From: Candidatus Ideonella esbjergensis | Lineage (GTDB): Bacteria > Pseudomonadota > Gammaproteobacteria > Burkholderiales > Burkholderiaceae_C | DNA length: 64,000 nucleotides | Direction of reading: 5' to 3' | NCBI GenBank assembly: GCA_016710065.1 | Contig: JADJLP010000010.1 | Coordinates: forward strand, 673,485-737,484 | Part shown: piece after piece, positions 15,396 to 22,839 of the stretch | How the letters are laid out: each line of letters opens with the position of its first letter | Position numbering within the stretch: the first letter of the stretch is position 1 | Notes under the pieces: generated by a model | Database searches by the model: none | What the model saw: only the letters and a program-made list of their open reading frames with translations | Told to the model about the DNA's origin: nothing | Program-made: the position numbers and the translations under genes

Positions 15396-17307
15396 CTCTG
15401 GCCTCCTTGTTGGTTGCATCGATCGCCCGGATGAGCGAGCGTGCTTCGCCGAGCCGCTCGCGCGCGATGCGCAGCGTCTGCAACGGCAGCGCGGACTCGT
15501 CGAGCAGCGCCTCATGCCGGCGGACCTGCTCGACCCAGTAGGGCCGATGCTGATTCGAGACCGCGAAGTTCTTGCAGCGCGCGCAGGCCGATGGCTCTCG
15601 GCGCGCGGGGTTGGGCCCGATCGCGTTGCCCAGGCAGGCACTGTGCTCCTCGCGATAGACGCAAAAACCCCAGTCGCACACGCCGAGCACGAGGCCGGCG
15701 TCCACCAGCAAGCGGGCGTAGCTCTTGAGGTCCTGCTTGAGCCGAGCACCCCGAAAGCGTGGGCGCTTGGCCATGATCTCGGCGCCGGCGCGCCCACCCA
15801 GGCCAGGCGTGGCGAGCATGTGCTCCCAGGCTGCGGCCGACTGTTCGAGGATCTCGACTTCGATCTCCTGATTGAGACGGTAGTCGGAGCCGGCATAGCC
15901 GTAGTCGGTGACAGCGCGCTCGCGGTGGCCGAGATGTTGCGCGAGGGCGAACAAGGCCGACCCGTCGCGCAGCGCGGCGAACCGCGCAAAGGTCTTGCGA
16001 CCCTGATGCGTTGCCAGCTGCCAGGCCTTGCCCTCATGCAGTGGCAACCCGAGCCAGGCCGCGAAGCGCTGCAGCAGCGAGCGCATGCGCTCGGCCGACG
16101 GAATGCCCAGTGCACCGGGACATGGCCGTTGCCACTCGGTAGCACCCGGGGTCTGACGACGGCGCAGCCACAACTGGGGGCACCCAGCCTGCGTGCGATG
16201 CCCGGCCGACAAGGCTTCAAGAACGGCGATAGCGGCGACCGCCGGGGGCGGCGCAACCCACTCGTGCGGCCGCCCGGTGTATTCGGGCTGATGCTTGAAG
16301 ATGGCGCCGACGATCACGGTGACCTCGTCGTCGGACACGGTGCCGGCACGACGCTGCACGCAGCCAGCCTCAAGATACAGGATCTCGCTCAACCGCGGCC
16401 CGACGAGGTAGGAGATGACGACAAAGCATGCCGCGTAGAGCATGTCGATCGACAACGCAAGGTCGTCGACCGTCAGGACTGGCCGCGGCTGACCAGGCAC
16501 CTCGATGCATGCGTGTTGCAACGCGCGCGTTGCCGCGTTCGTGCAGGCATCGATGAGGCAACCACGCTGGTTGGCTGCAGACGTGGCCGCCGCGTAGACG
16601 TCCCTGGCTTGCAGGATCGGGGCTGCACCGTGGCTCACCAGGCCGATGGCGCCTTGGATCAGAGGTACCGCCACGGCCTGCGGGGTATACGGCCAGCGGC
16701 GGATGTCCGCGTCGCGCACGCCGGCGACCTCACCGTGGCTGCGGCCGGGGAAAGGGTCGATGCGCAGTCCGTCGTCGAGCTCGTCGCAAAAGCGATGGAG
16801 GTAGGTGAGCAGGTAGAGATACTTCTGCACCGTCGTGGGGGCGAGTGCATCACGCCGCGTTCCGGGGCGCTGGGCGAGCGAGCGCTGAAACCGCAGCAGT
16901 GCCGTCGCGTCGAGATCGGCGAAGCGCGTGAAGCCGGCCTGATCCATCCAGCGCACAAGCTCGCGCAGGTACATGAAGTAGCCGGCCGCCGTGCTTGCGC
17001 GCTGCGCCAGGCCGGTGCTCAGCGAGCGGCTGCGGATAAGCGCGATGAGTTGCTTGCTGCTGTGCAGCAGCCGTGCATACCGAGGTTCCACGAAGACGTG
17101 ACCGCTGGGGAGTTTGAAACGCCAGTCGACTCGCACCGGCTTGGCTTCTTCGAGAGCGTTCGTCGGCTTGAAGATCCAGACCGGGTCGTGCCAACGCGAG
17201 TCGAGGAACCACGCTCGATCGTCGGGCGCATGGGCGCCAGCTCGGCCCTTCGGGGTCCGACTGCTGGTCTGAAGGCCTGCCGCCGCGCGCATCGGGGGCA
17301 ACCTCAT
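15376..17307 (-). CDS. tyrosine recombinase, third of the transposon trio (643 aa)
   Basis: The catalytic residues of a tyrosine recombinase are visible: Arg in VGPRLSEILYL, His/Arg in THQGRKTFARF, His in QHLGHRERAVTDY and a Tyr in TDYGYAG. The C-terminus has a Cys cluster (VCDWGFC, then ACARCKNF) likely to bind zinc, typical of the large recombinases in such elements. Its ATG at 17307 overlaps the stop of the preceding recombinase (ATGA). The size matches Tn554 TnpB-class proteins. The in-frame extension up to 18150 lies over the neighbouring gene and is not used. Confidence 0.85.
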   Translation of the reverse strand: MRLPPMRAAAGLQTSSRTPKGRAGAHAPDDRAWFLDSRWHDPVWIFKPTNALEEAKPVRVDWRFKLPSGHVFVEPRYARLLHSSKQLIALIRSRSLSTGLAQRASTAAGYFMYLRELVRWMDQAGFTRFADLDATALLRFQRSLAQRPGTRRDALAPTTVQKYLYLLTYLHRFCDELDDGLRIDPFPGRSHGEVAGVRDADIRRWPYTPQAVAVPLIQGAIGLVSHGAAPILQARDVYAAATSAANQRGCLIDACTNAATRALQHACIEVPGQPRPVLTVDDLALSIDMLYAACFVVISYLVGPRLSEILYLEAGCVQRRAGTVSDDEVTVIVGAIFKHQPEYTGRPHEWVAPPPAVAAIAVLEALSAGHRTQAGCPQLWLRRRQTPGATEWQRPCPGALGIPSAERMRSLLQRFAAWLGLPLHEGKAWQLATHQGRKTFARFAALRDGSALFALAQHLGHRERAVTDYGYAGSDYRLNQEIEVEILEQSAAAWEHMLATPGLGGRAGAEIMAKRPRFRGARLKQDLKSYARLLVDAGLVLGVCDWGFCVYREEHSACLGNAIGPNPARREPSACARCKNFAVSNQHRPYWVEQVRRHEALLDESALPLQTLRIARERLGEARSLIRAIDATNKEARDGARNR

Positions 17308-19058
17308 CGAAGATCGGGCAGCGGTGGTAACTGCCCCACCAAGGGATGCGCGGCCGTGAGTTCGTGACTGGCAAAGCGCGGAAGGATGTCGTCCTCCAGG
17401 ATGCGCAACTGCGGGGCATAGAAGGCCTGCCAGCGCGCCGGGTGCAGCACTGCAGCGGCCGCCCGTATGTGGTCGCGTGCCTGGAGCAGCCGCGCCAGCG
17501 TCGACGGATCTGGCGTGATGATGGCGTTCGGACAGGTGAAGCAGCCCATGAAGTTGGTGCAAAGCTCGCCTGGGCGCGTACCGGGAGACGTTCCGGCAAG
17601 CGGATCCTTGCAGCCGAAGCCGAACATCGATACGAGTTCCCCGGCGGGCACGGCTGAACCGTTGCCCATCGGCTTCGAGGTGCAACGCCCGGATGCGTTG
17701 CCTGAGCCGTTCCGTTCGATGTGCCCGAGGAAGGCTTGCTGCAAGGCTGCGATACGCGTGCGGTGCTGCGCCTCGACCTCCGGCGTCTGGACATAGCGCA
17801 CGGTGGTGGACAAGTGCGCGTGGTTGGCGACGGCCTTGACGCGACGCAGGTCGCCCGAGGCGCGGTAGAAGCTCGCGAGCACGCCGGGACGGATCGACAC
17901 GAGGGAGAACCTCGGCAGGCCGTGCCGTTCGCAGAAGGGCTTGATCATGTGCTTGACGGCGCTGCTGGTGAGCGCCGTCACGCCGCGGGGGCTCTTGTAG
18001 AGGAACAGACGGTCGCGCGCGCCAGCGGCGGCCAATGGTCGCAGCCGTTCGTTCCAGGCGAGGATCTCCTTGACGAGTGCCGGCGGCTCGAAGCGATCGG
18101 CGCTGCTGAACGTACGCCGCTGCATGCTGTTGGCGCGGGCCTTGAACCACACAAGTGCCTGACGATCGTCGAGCAACGGCAGGGACTGCAGGCAGTCGCG
18201 GCCGAGTTCGGCGATCGGATCGGGATTGCCGGCCGCGTGGATCATGATGGCGAGGTAGTAGGGCAACAGCGACTCACCGCGCGGGTACAGACAAGGCTCG
18301 ACCTGCCTCACGCCACCGAACTTGTGCAAGGCTCTGTTGACCGGGTGCTGCCCGGCCCGTGAGAGTTCGCGCGCGGTGGGAACGATGCCGCCGCATCGCC
18401 GATCGATGTGTTCGAGCAGCCAGACGAGGGTTCCCGGCTTGTCGGCGTCGGCAATGCGCTGCGCCGCGGCGGCCTCACGACCAGCGCGTATGCGAGCGAT
18501 GTCTGCCTCGCAGGCCCGCAGGAGCGTTCGCAGTTCACCTGCAGGCATCTTGCTGCGTGACCGACTATCGCGGTTGCGCCACGGGAACGGGTTGAAGGGG
18601 TACTCGATGCAGGCGATGACGCCGGGCCGGCAGCGCTCGATCCACTGCAGCAGCTTGCGCAGGATGGTGTACGCGCTCGCCCGGCTCGACTTGGTCCACG
18701 GTTGGCCATCGGGCCTGCACTGGGCGTTCAACCACTCGACATAGCGCACAAGCATCCCGCCGTGAACGTCGGCCAGGCCCGTGATCGCGCCCGACTCGCG
18801 AGCGAAGCGATCGAAGACCTTGATGTAGTGCCATCGCATGGGGATGCAGCGTTCGGCCATCACGCCGAAGTGGCACCAGAAGGCCTCGGCCAGCGCGCGC
18901 CGCACGTCCGCTGGCAGGCCGAGCCAGCCGAAGTCGACGACGGTTCGACGCACCAGACGGGGCGCCTCGTAGCGAGTGGACGACGCACCGACATCAACGA
19001 CATCGGCGCTGCTTGCAAACTCGCGGGACATCGGTCGGCGACGCGCAGCCATGGTCAT
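17304..19058 (-). CDS. tyrosine recombinase, second of the transposon trio (584 aa)
   Basis: I start at the ATG at 19058, which overlaps the stop of the upstream recombinase (ATGA). The C-terminal catalytic half shows Arg in SLVSIRPGVLASFY, His in VANHAHLSTTVRYV and the Tyr in the same block. The usual first Arg region reads AAGNPDPIAELGRD instead of TGxR. The C-terminus has a Cys-rich segment (CTNFMGCFTCPNA) that recurs in recombinases of this class. Long in-frame sequence upstream to 19961 is antisense shadow of the first recombinase. Confidence 0.8.
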   Translation of the reverse strand: MTMAARRRPMSREFASSADVVDVGASSTRYEAPRLVRRTVVDFGWLGLPADVRRALAEAFWCHFGVMAERCIPMRWHYIKVFDRFARESGAITGLADVHGGMLVRYVEWLNAQCRPDGQPWTKSSRASAYTILRKLLQWIERCRPGVIACIEYPFNPFPWRNRDSRSRSKMPAGELRTLLRACEADIARIRAGREAAAAQRIADADKPGTLVWLLEHIDRRCGGIVPTARELSRAGQHPVNRALHKFGGVRQVEPCLYPRGESLLPYYLAIMIHAAGNPDPIAELGRDCLQSLPLLDDRQALVWFKARANSMQRRTFSSADRFEPPALVKEILAWNERLRPLAAAGARDRLFLYKSPRGVTALTSSAVKHMIKPFCERHGLPRFSLVSIRPGVLASFYRASGDLRRVKAVANHAHLSTTVRYVQTPEVEAQHRTRIAALQQAFLGHIERNGSGNASGRCTSKPMGNGSAVPAGELVSMFGFGCKDPLAGTSPGTRPGELCTNFMGCFTCPNAIITPDPSTLARLLQARDHIRAAAAVLHPARWQAFYAPQLRILEDDILPRFASHELTAAHPLVGQLPPLPDLR

Positions 19059-20236
19059 TGCGCTGCCGACAGCAGCGTGTCCAGAACCTCCTTGAGCGTG
19101 CCCGCGTCCACGGCGATGGCGCGCAGGTAGCGGTCGGTGGTCTCGATGCGCTCGTGCCCCATAAGCACCTTGACGACCATCAGCGGGTTGATCGCGGCGC
19201 CCTCGCTGGCGAGCCGCTCCAGGCGGGCCAGCAGCATGCAAGCGAAGGTCGCTCGCAGCAGGTGCGTGGTCGCCTTGAACCCGCAGGCCTGACCAGTTCG
19301 GCTGATGACGCGCTGATAGGCGTTCTTGCCGACGGGCGAGCCGCGCGCGTTGACGAACAAGGCCGCCGGCTCGGCGGAACGACCTCTGCGGCGTGCGCGC
19401 AGCAACCAGGCGCGCCGATGCCCGGACAGATATGCCGCCGTCTCGTCGAGAAGGCTCGCCGGCGCGATCACGTAGCCGAGCTTGCGGCCCTTGCGGGTCA
19501 CCTCGATCGTGCGATGCGATGCCGCCGATGACCGCTTCGTGACGTCCTGGACGCGCAGGCGCAGCAGTTCGCTGACGCGAAGCCCCGTGTAGAGCTGCCA
19601 GCGCGCCATCAGGTCGTACGGTGGCGGCAACGTGGCCAGGAGCTCGCACGCCTGCTCGGATATGAGCGGACGTGGCAACGACTCGAACTGCCGCAGCACG
19701 AAGAGGCTCTGCTCGGTAGACCGTGCCGCATCCGCCCTGATAGGTCGCGGCTGCCTCGTCACCGCGAAGTTGCGGGGCGTGCCAGCCAAAGTTGAAGCCT
19801 GCAGCCAATGCGTACGCACAGCCCACTCGTAGAACCGCAGCACGCCGCGTACGCGATGGTTGATGGTCGAGATGCGATACGGTCTGCCGGTGTGGGCACT
19901 CGGCTGCGTCAACATGCGGTTGCGATAGGCCACCAAGTCGACGGCGTCGGCGTCGTTCCACCGAATTGCGTTCTGCTCGAGCGTCTCGAACCAGTCGTAC
20001 AGGACCTCCGCGTAGGTCCTGAGCGTGTCGGCCGTGTGCGCACGCTGCACGAAGTGCTCATGCAGGAACGCAACCGCCGGTTCGATTAGCTGCCACTGTG
20101 CCGTGAACAGAAGAGGGAAGCCCGCTGGCCTTGGCTCGCGCAACGTTATGGCGTGCGCCTGCGCCGCAGCCGACCCCATGCGCTCGATCACCTCAGACGG
20201 ATCTGGCAGTGATGCCTTGCGAACGATCTGAACCAT
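19055..20236 (-). CDS. tyrosine recombinase, first of the transposon trio (TnpA-like, 393 aa)
   Basis: A complete tyrosine recombinase. An N-terminal SAM-like domain includes HTADTLRTYAEVLYDWFE. The catalytic residues are Arg in YTGLRVSELLRLRV, Lys in EVTRKGRKLGY, His/Arg in THLLRATFACML, and His and Tyr in LMGHERIETTDRYLR. Its size is close to Tn554 TnpA (361 residues). It leads the overlapping recombinase operon and starts 7 bases after the small CHC2-like gene, so it may share that gene's promoter. Confidence 0.88.
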   Translation of the reverse strand: MVQIVRKASLPDPSEVIERMGSAAAQAHAITLREPRPAGFPLLFTAQWQLIEPAVAFLHEHFVQRAHTADTLRTYAEVLYDWFETLEQNAIRWNDADAVDLVAYRNRMLTQPSAHTGRPYRISTINHRVRGVLRFYEWAVRTHWLQASTLAGTPRNFAVTRQPRPIRADAARSTEQSLFVLRQFESLPRPLISEQACELLATLPPPYDLMARWQLYTGLRVSELLRLRVQDVTKRSSAASHRTIEVTRKGRKLGYVIAPASLLDETAAYLSGHRRAWLLRARRRGRSAEPAALFVNARGSPVGKNAYQRVISRTGQACGFKATTHLLRATFACMLLARLERLASEGAAINPLMVVKVLMGHERIETTDRYLRAIAVDAGTLKEVLDTLLSAAQ

Positions 20237-20243
20237 GCCGACC

Positions 20244-20555
20244 TTACCTTGACGTCAGGCGCTTGACCGCGTCGACGAATGACAGGTCAAGCACGTGCAT
20301 CGCCAGGTCGATGGCACCGCCACCGCCGGCGCGCGCTCGCGTGTCGTACCACTTGGGCCCGGTGGTCAGGATCTCGAACTCGCCCAGCGTGGTACTTGCG
20401 TGCCACCGGCGGCTGTGATCGTGCTTGACAGGCAGGTACGTTGGGTCAAGCTTGACGTGCGTGGCAAGCAGCGCGAGCGCATCGCAGGCCGGCATCTGGC
20501 GAAGCCGTGTCAACGTCGAAGCACTGAACGATCTGCGTGATCTGCGCGCTACCAT
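20244..20555 (-). CDS. CHC2/DUF3991-like fragment upstream of recombinase operon (103 aa)
   Basis: The ATG at 20555 gives 103 residues; a TTG at 20570 would add 5. The second half (TTGPKWYDTRARAGGGGAID and onward, then a helix ending in VDAVKRLT) resembles the N-terminal part of CHC2-type primase-like proteins. There the W-D-GGGAID block follows the zinc finger. The zinc-binding cysteines themselves are absent, and the TOPRIM domain is missing. It is therefore either a small stand-alone relative or a remnant. It ends 7 bases before the first recombinase on the same strand, and a small hairpin (20609-20623) lies upstream. Confidence 0.55.
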   Translation of the reverse strand: MVARRSRRSFSASTLTRLRQMPACDALALLATHVKLDPTYLPVKHDHSRRWHASTTLGEFEILTTGPKWYDTRARAGGGGAIDLAMHVLDLSFVDAVKRLTSR

Positions 20556-20706
20556 CAACTCGAACTCCAATGGAGTTGCCGCAAAACGCGGGACGCGCCG
20601 GGCTACTCGCCTCTGAAAGAGGCTTGGGCTGCTCGGGCATCACTCAATGTACGTAGCGCTGCTCAAAAGGCCAATCGTGTTGACACACGCGAATGCAACC
20701 TTACAC

Positions 20707-20856
20707 CCGAGCGGCCAGGCCGAGCCGAGCCGCGCGGACGAGTTCCTGACGCAGACGCTGAAGTCGGCGCTGGCGCTGGTGGACATCCGCCTGATCGACC
20801 ACTTCGTCGTCGCCGGCGACCAGTGCGTCAGCTTCGCGGAGCGCGGACTGCTCTGA
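20707..20856 (+). pseudogene. radC: radC-family gene, 3' fragment
   Basis: From CCG at 20707 the frame encodes PSGQAEPSRADEF, then a helix, then VDIRLIDHFVVAGDQCVSF and a stop at 20856. This is the C-terminal part of a RadC JAB domain, including the Ser-Gly of the HNHPSG zinc motif and the downstream Asp. Joined to 14188-14673 it restores a 210-residue protein in frame. There is no start codon of its own in sensible context. Confidence 0.9.
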
Positions 20857-20902
20857 CGCCATGTGCGGCAGTCAAGCCCTGCACGACCCTGTCGCGAGAA
20901 GC

Positions 20903-20920
20903 GCGCCGCCGAGGCGGCGC
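20903..20920 (+). promoter_or_regulatory. leader hairpin upstream of zinc-ribbon ORF
   Basis: Perfect 8-base arms GCGCCGCC / GGCGGCGC separated by two bases lie 35 bases before the ATG at 20956, after the radC 3' end. It could act as a terminator for radC or, like the others, as a leader hairpin for the next gene. Confidence 0.45.
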
Positions 20921-20955
20921 CCTTCCCGCCGATCCCACCCCAACCAAGGATGCCC

Positions 20956-21273
20956 ATGTCGGAGAGAAGACCCCCGACCTGCCCCTGCTGTGCCGGCCAC
21001 GGCGCGCCCCTGGGCGCGCTCGGTCGCCTGCACTGGTTCCGCTGCCGCGACTGCGGCATGACGTTCGCCCGCGCCGGAGGATCGAAGCGCACGCCCCGTG
21101 CGCCCTCGACCGTGACGCGGGCGACCGAATCCCCCACATCTCCCAGTTCATCCCGAGGAGGAAGCCACGATGCATACCCTGCCCGCCACCGGCCTGCGAC
21201 AGCAGGCCGAGATGCTGGCCAGCCTGTCCCTGAAGCATCTGAGTTCGGCAACGCGCAACAAGCTCGCCGATGA
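20956..21273 (+). CDS. small zinc-ribbon protein
   Basis: From the ATG at 20956 (AAGGA site upstream) the product has a clear zinc-ribbon pattern: CPCC near the start and CRDC about 25 residues later, with aromatic residues between. After about residue 60 the sequence becomes low-complexity, and the frame overlaps the next gene by 104 bases. That is unusual here, so the true protein may be shorter in another strain or the end may be non-conserved. The function is unknown; such ribbons often bind nucleic acids or partner proteins. Confidence 0.45.
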   Translation: MSERRPPTCPCCAGHGAPLGALGRLHWFRCRDCGMTFARAGGSKRTPRAPSTVTRATESPTSPSSSRGGSHDAYPARHRPATAGRDAGQPVPEASEFGNAQQARR

Positions 21274-21478
21274 CGACCTGTCCGTGAACGCCTACCCGAC
21301 CGACTGCGGCGGGTTCGTCTATGTCGGGGCACCGAAGTACCGCGTGCCGTCGGAACCCGATCTGGCCATGCTGTTCGAGGTGGCCGAATCCGCCGGTGTG
21401 GCCTGGCTGATGTTCGATCGCGAGGCGGCGGTCATCGACGGGCTGCCCGTGTTCGACAGCGCGGAGCCCGGACCATGA
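21170..21478 (+). CDS. conjugative-element protein, 102 aa, unknown
   Basis: A compact alpha/beta protein (LSLKHLSSATRNKLADDDL, then strands such as GGFVYVGAPKY, then a helix and VAWLMFDREAAVI). It has a good GAGGAGG ribosome site before ATG. The stop overlaps the next start (ATGA at 21475-21478). It resembles small proteins of the DUF5983 type seen in integrative elements, a weak assignment from memory of the pattern. No catalytic residues stand out. Confidence 0.6.
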   Translation: MHTLPATGLRQQAEMLASLSLKHLSSATRNKLADDDLSVNAYPTDCGGFVYVGAPKYRVPSEPDLAMLFEVAESAGVAWLMFDREAAVIDGLPVFDSAEPGP

Positions 21479-21786
21479 GCCAGCACCTCGCGACGGCGAC
21501 GCTCGACGGTCACCCCGTCGAGATCGTGGCCGGCTTCGATCGACGCCTGGGGGACTACTTTCTCCAGGTCATCGACGAGCGCGACGACATGCTCTACACC
21601 AGCCTGCAGGAGCCCCTGCTGGACTGGACCGACATCGCGACCTTGCGCTCCAAGGTCGCCGAACTCGGCCTTCGACTGCCTGCGCAGTTGGTCGACGAGG
21701 TCGAGGGCGATGGCCGCCGGCGCGCGGGCAACCGCATCGTCCGCCACCTGGCAGACGGGCCGCCAGTCACGCTGCTGGCGGGCTGA
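21475..21786 (+). CDS. conjugative-element protein, 103 aa, unknown
   Basis: Translationally coupled to the preceding gene through ATGA. The product begins with a beta-hairpin-like part (ATLDGHPVEIVAGFDRRLGD) and ends in helices. It appears soluble and acidic. A hairpin followed by a pyrimidine tract ends the two-gene unit. The two proteins probably act together; the role is unknown. Confidence 0.6.
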   Translation: MSQHLATATLDGHPVEIVAGFDRRLGDYFLQVIDERDDMLYTSLQEPLLDWTDIATLRSKVAELGLRLPAQLVDEVEGDGRRRAGNRIVRHLADGPPVTLLAG

Positions 21787-21807
21787 CGCTGCCCGCTGAT
21801 CGACCTC

Positions 21808-21847
21808 GGCGCCGCGCGCCCATCCCGGCAGGGATGGGGCCGGCGCC
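21808..21847 (+). terminator. intrinsic terminator
   Basis: Outer arms GGCGCC / GGCGCC (each a palindrome, so pairing) and inner arms CCCATCCC / GGGATGGG form a long hairpin. CTTTCTCTTTCTG follows directly. It lies 21 bases after the coupled pair and just before the end of the converging minus-strand gene. Confidence 0.75.
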
Positions 21848-21870
21848 CTTTCTCTTTCTGCCAAACCAGA

Positions 21871-22692
21871 TCACGACTGCACCGCTCGTTCACGTTGACG
21901 CTGCCGGAGCCGCTTCACGTACGGCGCATCAACCGCCTCGTCCGGACCCAGGCCCAGAGCGCAGCTCAGCAAGCTGGCGACGCAGCGATCACTGAGTTCG
22001 AAGGAGTGCGGCAGGAACCCGAAGTTCCGACTGCTCTGCTCGTCGATAGCGACGAAGAACGCCCTGAACGTGTCCGCCAGGCTCGCACGCGGCCCTTCGG
22101 TCCCGGCCGCCGTGAGCGGATCGTGCGGAAGGGGGGCCGCTCGCGCCGCATCATCGGCAATGGCCTGAGCCACCGCGCTCAACGGCGGCCAGTACTTGAG
22201 ATCGAACTGTCCTGTCAGGGCTTCGAGCCTAGCCTTCACCCACTGTTCGTAGCTGTAGTTCCGTGCGGCAGCAGCGTGGATTGCGTCGACCGGGTGATAT
22301 AGCGTTTCACAAGAGAACCCAGAACGGTTCTTCAACTCGGTGCGCTCGTCCAGCAACTCGGCCAGGTGCGCCGCAACCCTTTCGATCTCCTGGTTGACCT
22401 CGACCAGTCTGGCCCTTCCTCTGCGAGCCTCCTGATTCGACTCAGGACTCCAGAACGCCGCCGTGCTCTGCACCAGATCGAAGAAGACCTTCAGGGCCTG
22501 CGGATGCTGGACGAGCTTGCCGTGGATCTCGGCATAGGCTTCCTCCAGCTCGAGGCCTCGTTCAAGCAGTCGGTCGATCACCCTGACTTCACTGGGCAGG
22601 ATCGACTTCTCAGTCTTGTCGGCACGGTCGGCCTTCAACAGCTGCTCGCAGGAGTGCCGGGCCTGCTTCGGTGTGGTCGGATGCGTCGTCAT
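21871..22692 (-). CDS. helical protein of unknown function, 273 aa
   Basis: I choose the ATG at 22692, preceded by ACGAGGA, over an upstream in-frame start at 22797. The first half is a long charged helical region with likely coiled coil (LVEVNQEIERVAAHLAELLD). The second half has a conserved-looking aromatic block (YHPVDAIHAAAARNYSYEQW) and a short C-terminal basic tail. It looks like a soluble protein that binds partners through the coiled coil. It lies downstream of the SbcC-like gene on the same strand but 147 bases away. No family is recognised. Confidence 0.6.
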   Translation of the reverse strand: MTTHPTTPKQARHSCEQLLKADRADKTEKSILPSEVRVIDRLLERGLELEEAYAEIHGKLVQHPQALKVFFDLVQSTAAFWSPESNQEARRGRARLVEVNQEIERVAAHLAELLDERTELKNRSGFSCETLYHPVDAIHAAAARNYSYEQWVKARLEALTGQFDLKYWPPLSAVAQAIADDAARAAPLPHDPLTAAGTEGPRASLADTFRAFFVAIDEQSSRNFGFLPHSFELSDRCVASLLSCALGLGPDEAVDAPYVKRLRQRQRERAVQS

Positions 22693-22839
22693 CGTGAATC
22701 CTCGTTCGATGTGAGAAAGAGTACTCGTGGCGCCGGGATCCGTCGGTACCTGAAGCCGTGAGTCGCGCTGGCGCTTCAGGTACCCGGCCGTGTTCACCAG
22801 AGACGCCGAAACCGCGCCATTCCGCCCGTGTACGCTGCT

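Larger units (their letters stand above)
14674..20706. mobile_element. Tn554-like transposon (multi-tyrosine-recombinase element) inserted in radC
   Basis: About 6.03 kb separate the two halves of radC. Sequence diverges from radC right after CCG at 14671-14673 and resumes at CCG at 20707. The insert carries three tyrosine recombinase genes plus a TnpC/DUF6262-type gene in one overlapping operon, a GDCCVxC gene at the left end and a CHC2-like fragment at the right. Tn554 in staphylococci is known to insert at one site inside radC, so target choice agrees with the family. The ends show an imperfect inverted repeat: left TTATGTTGATTTCGAG against right-end complement TAAGGTTGCATTCGCG, 11 of 16 matching. 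The exact crossover within the few bases around CCG is uncertain. Confidence 0.85.

Noticed and set aside
15235..17367. A 710-codon open frame on the plus strand
   Set aside because: It lies entirely opposite two tyrosine recombinase genes with clear catalytic residues. Its sequence has no family features and reflects antisense codon bias in GC-rich DNA.
17304..19961. 885-codon version of the second recombinase
   Set aside because: The first 301 codons are antisense-type shadow of the first recombinase; the ATG at 19058 overlaps the upstream stop and starts the real protein.
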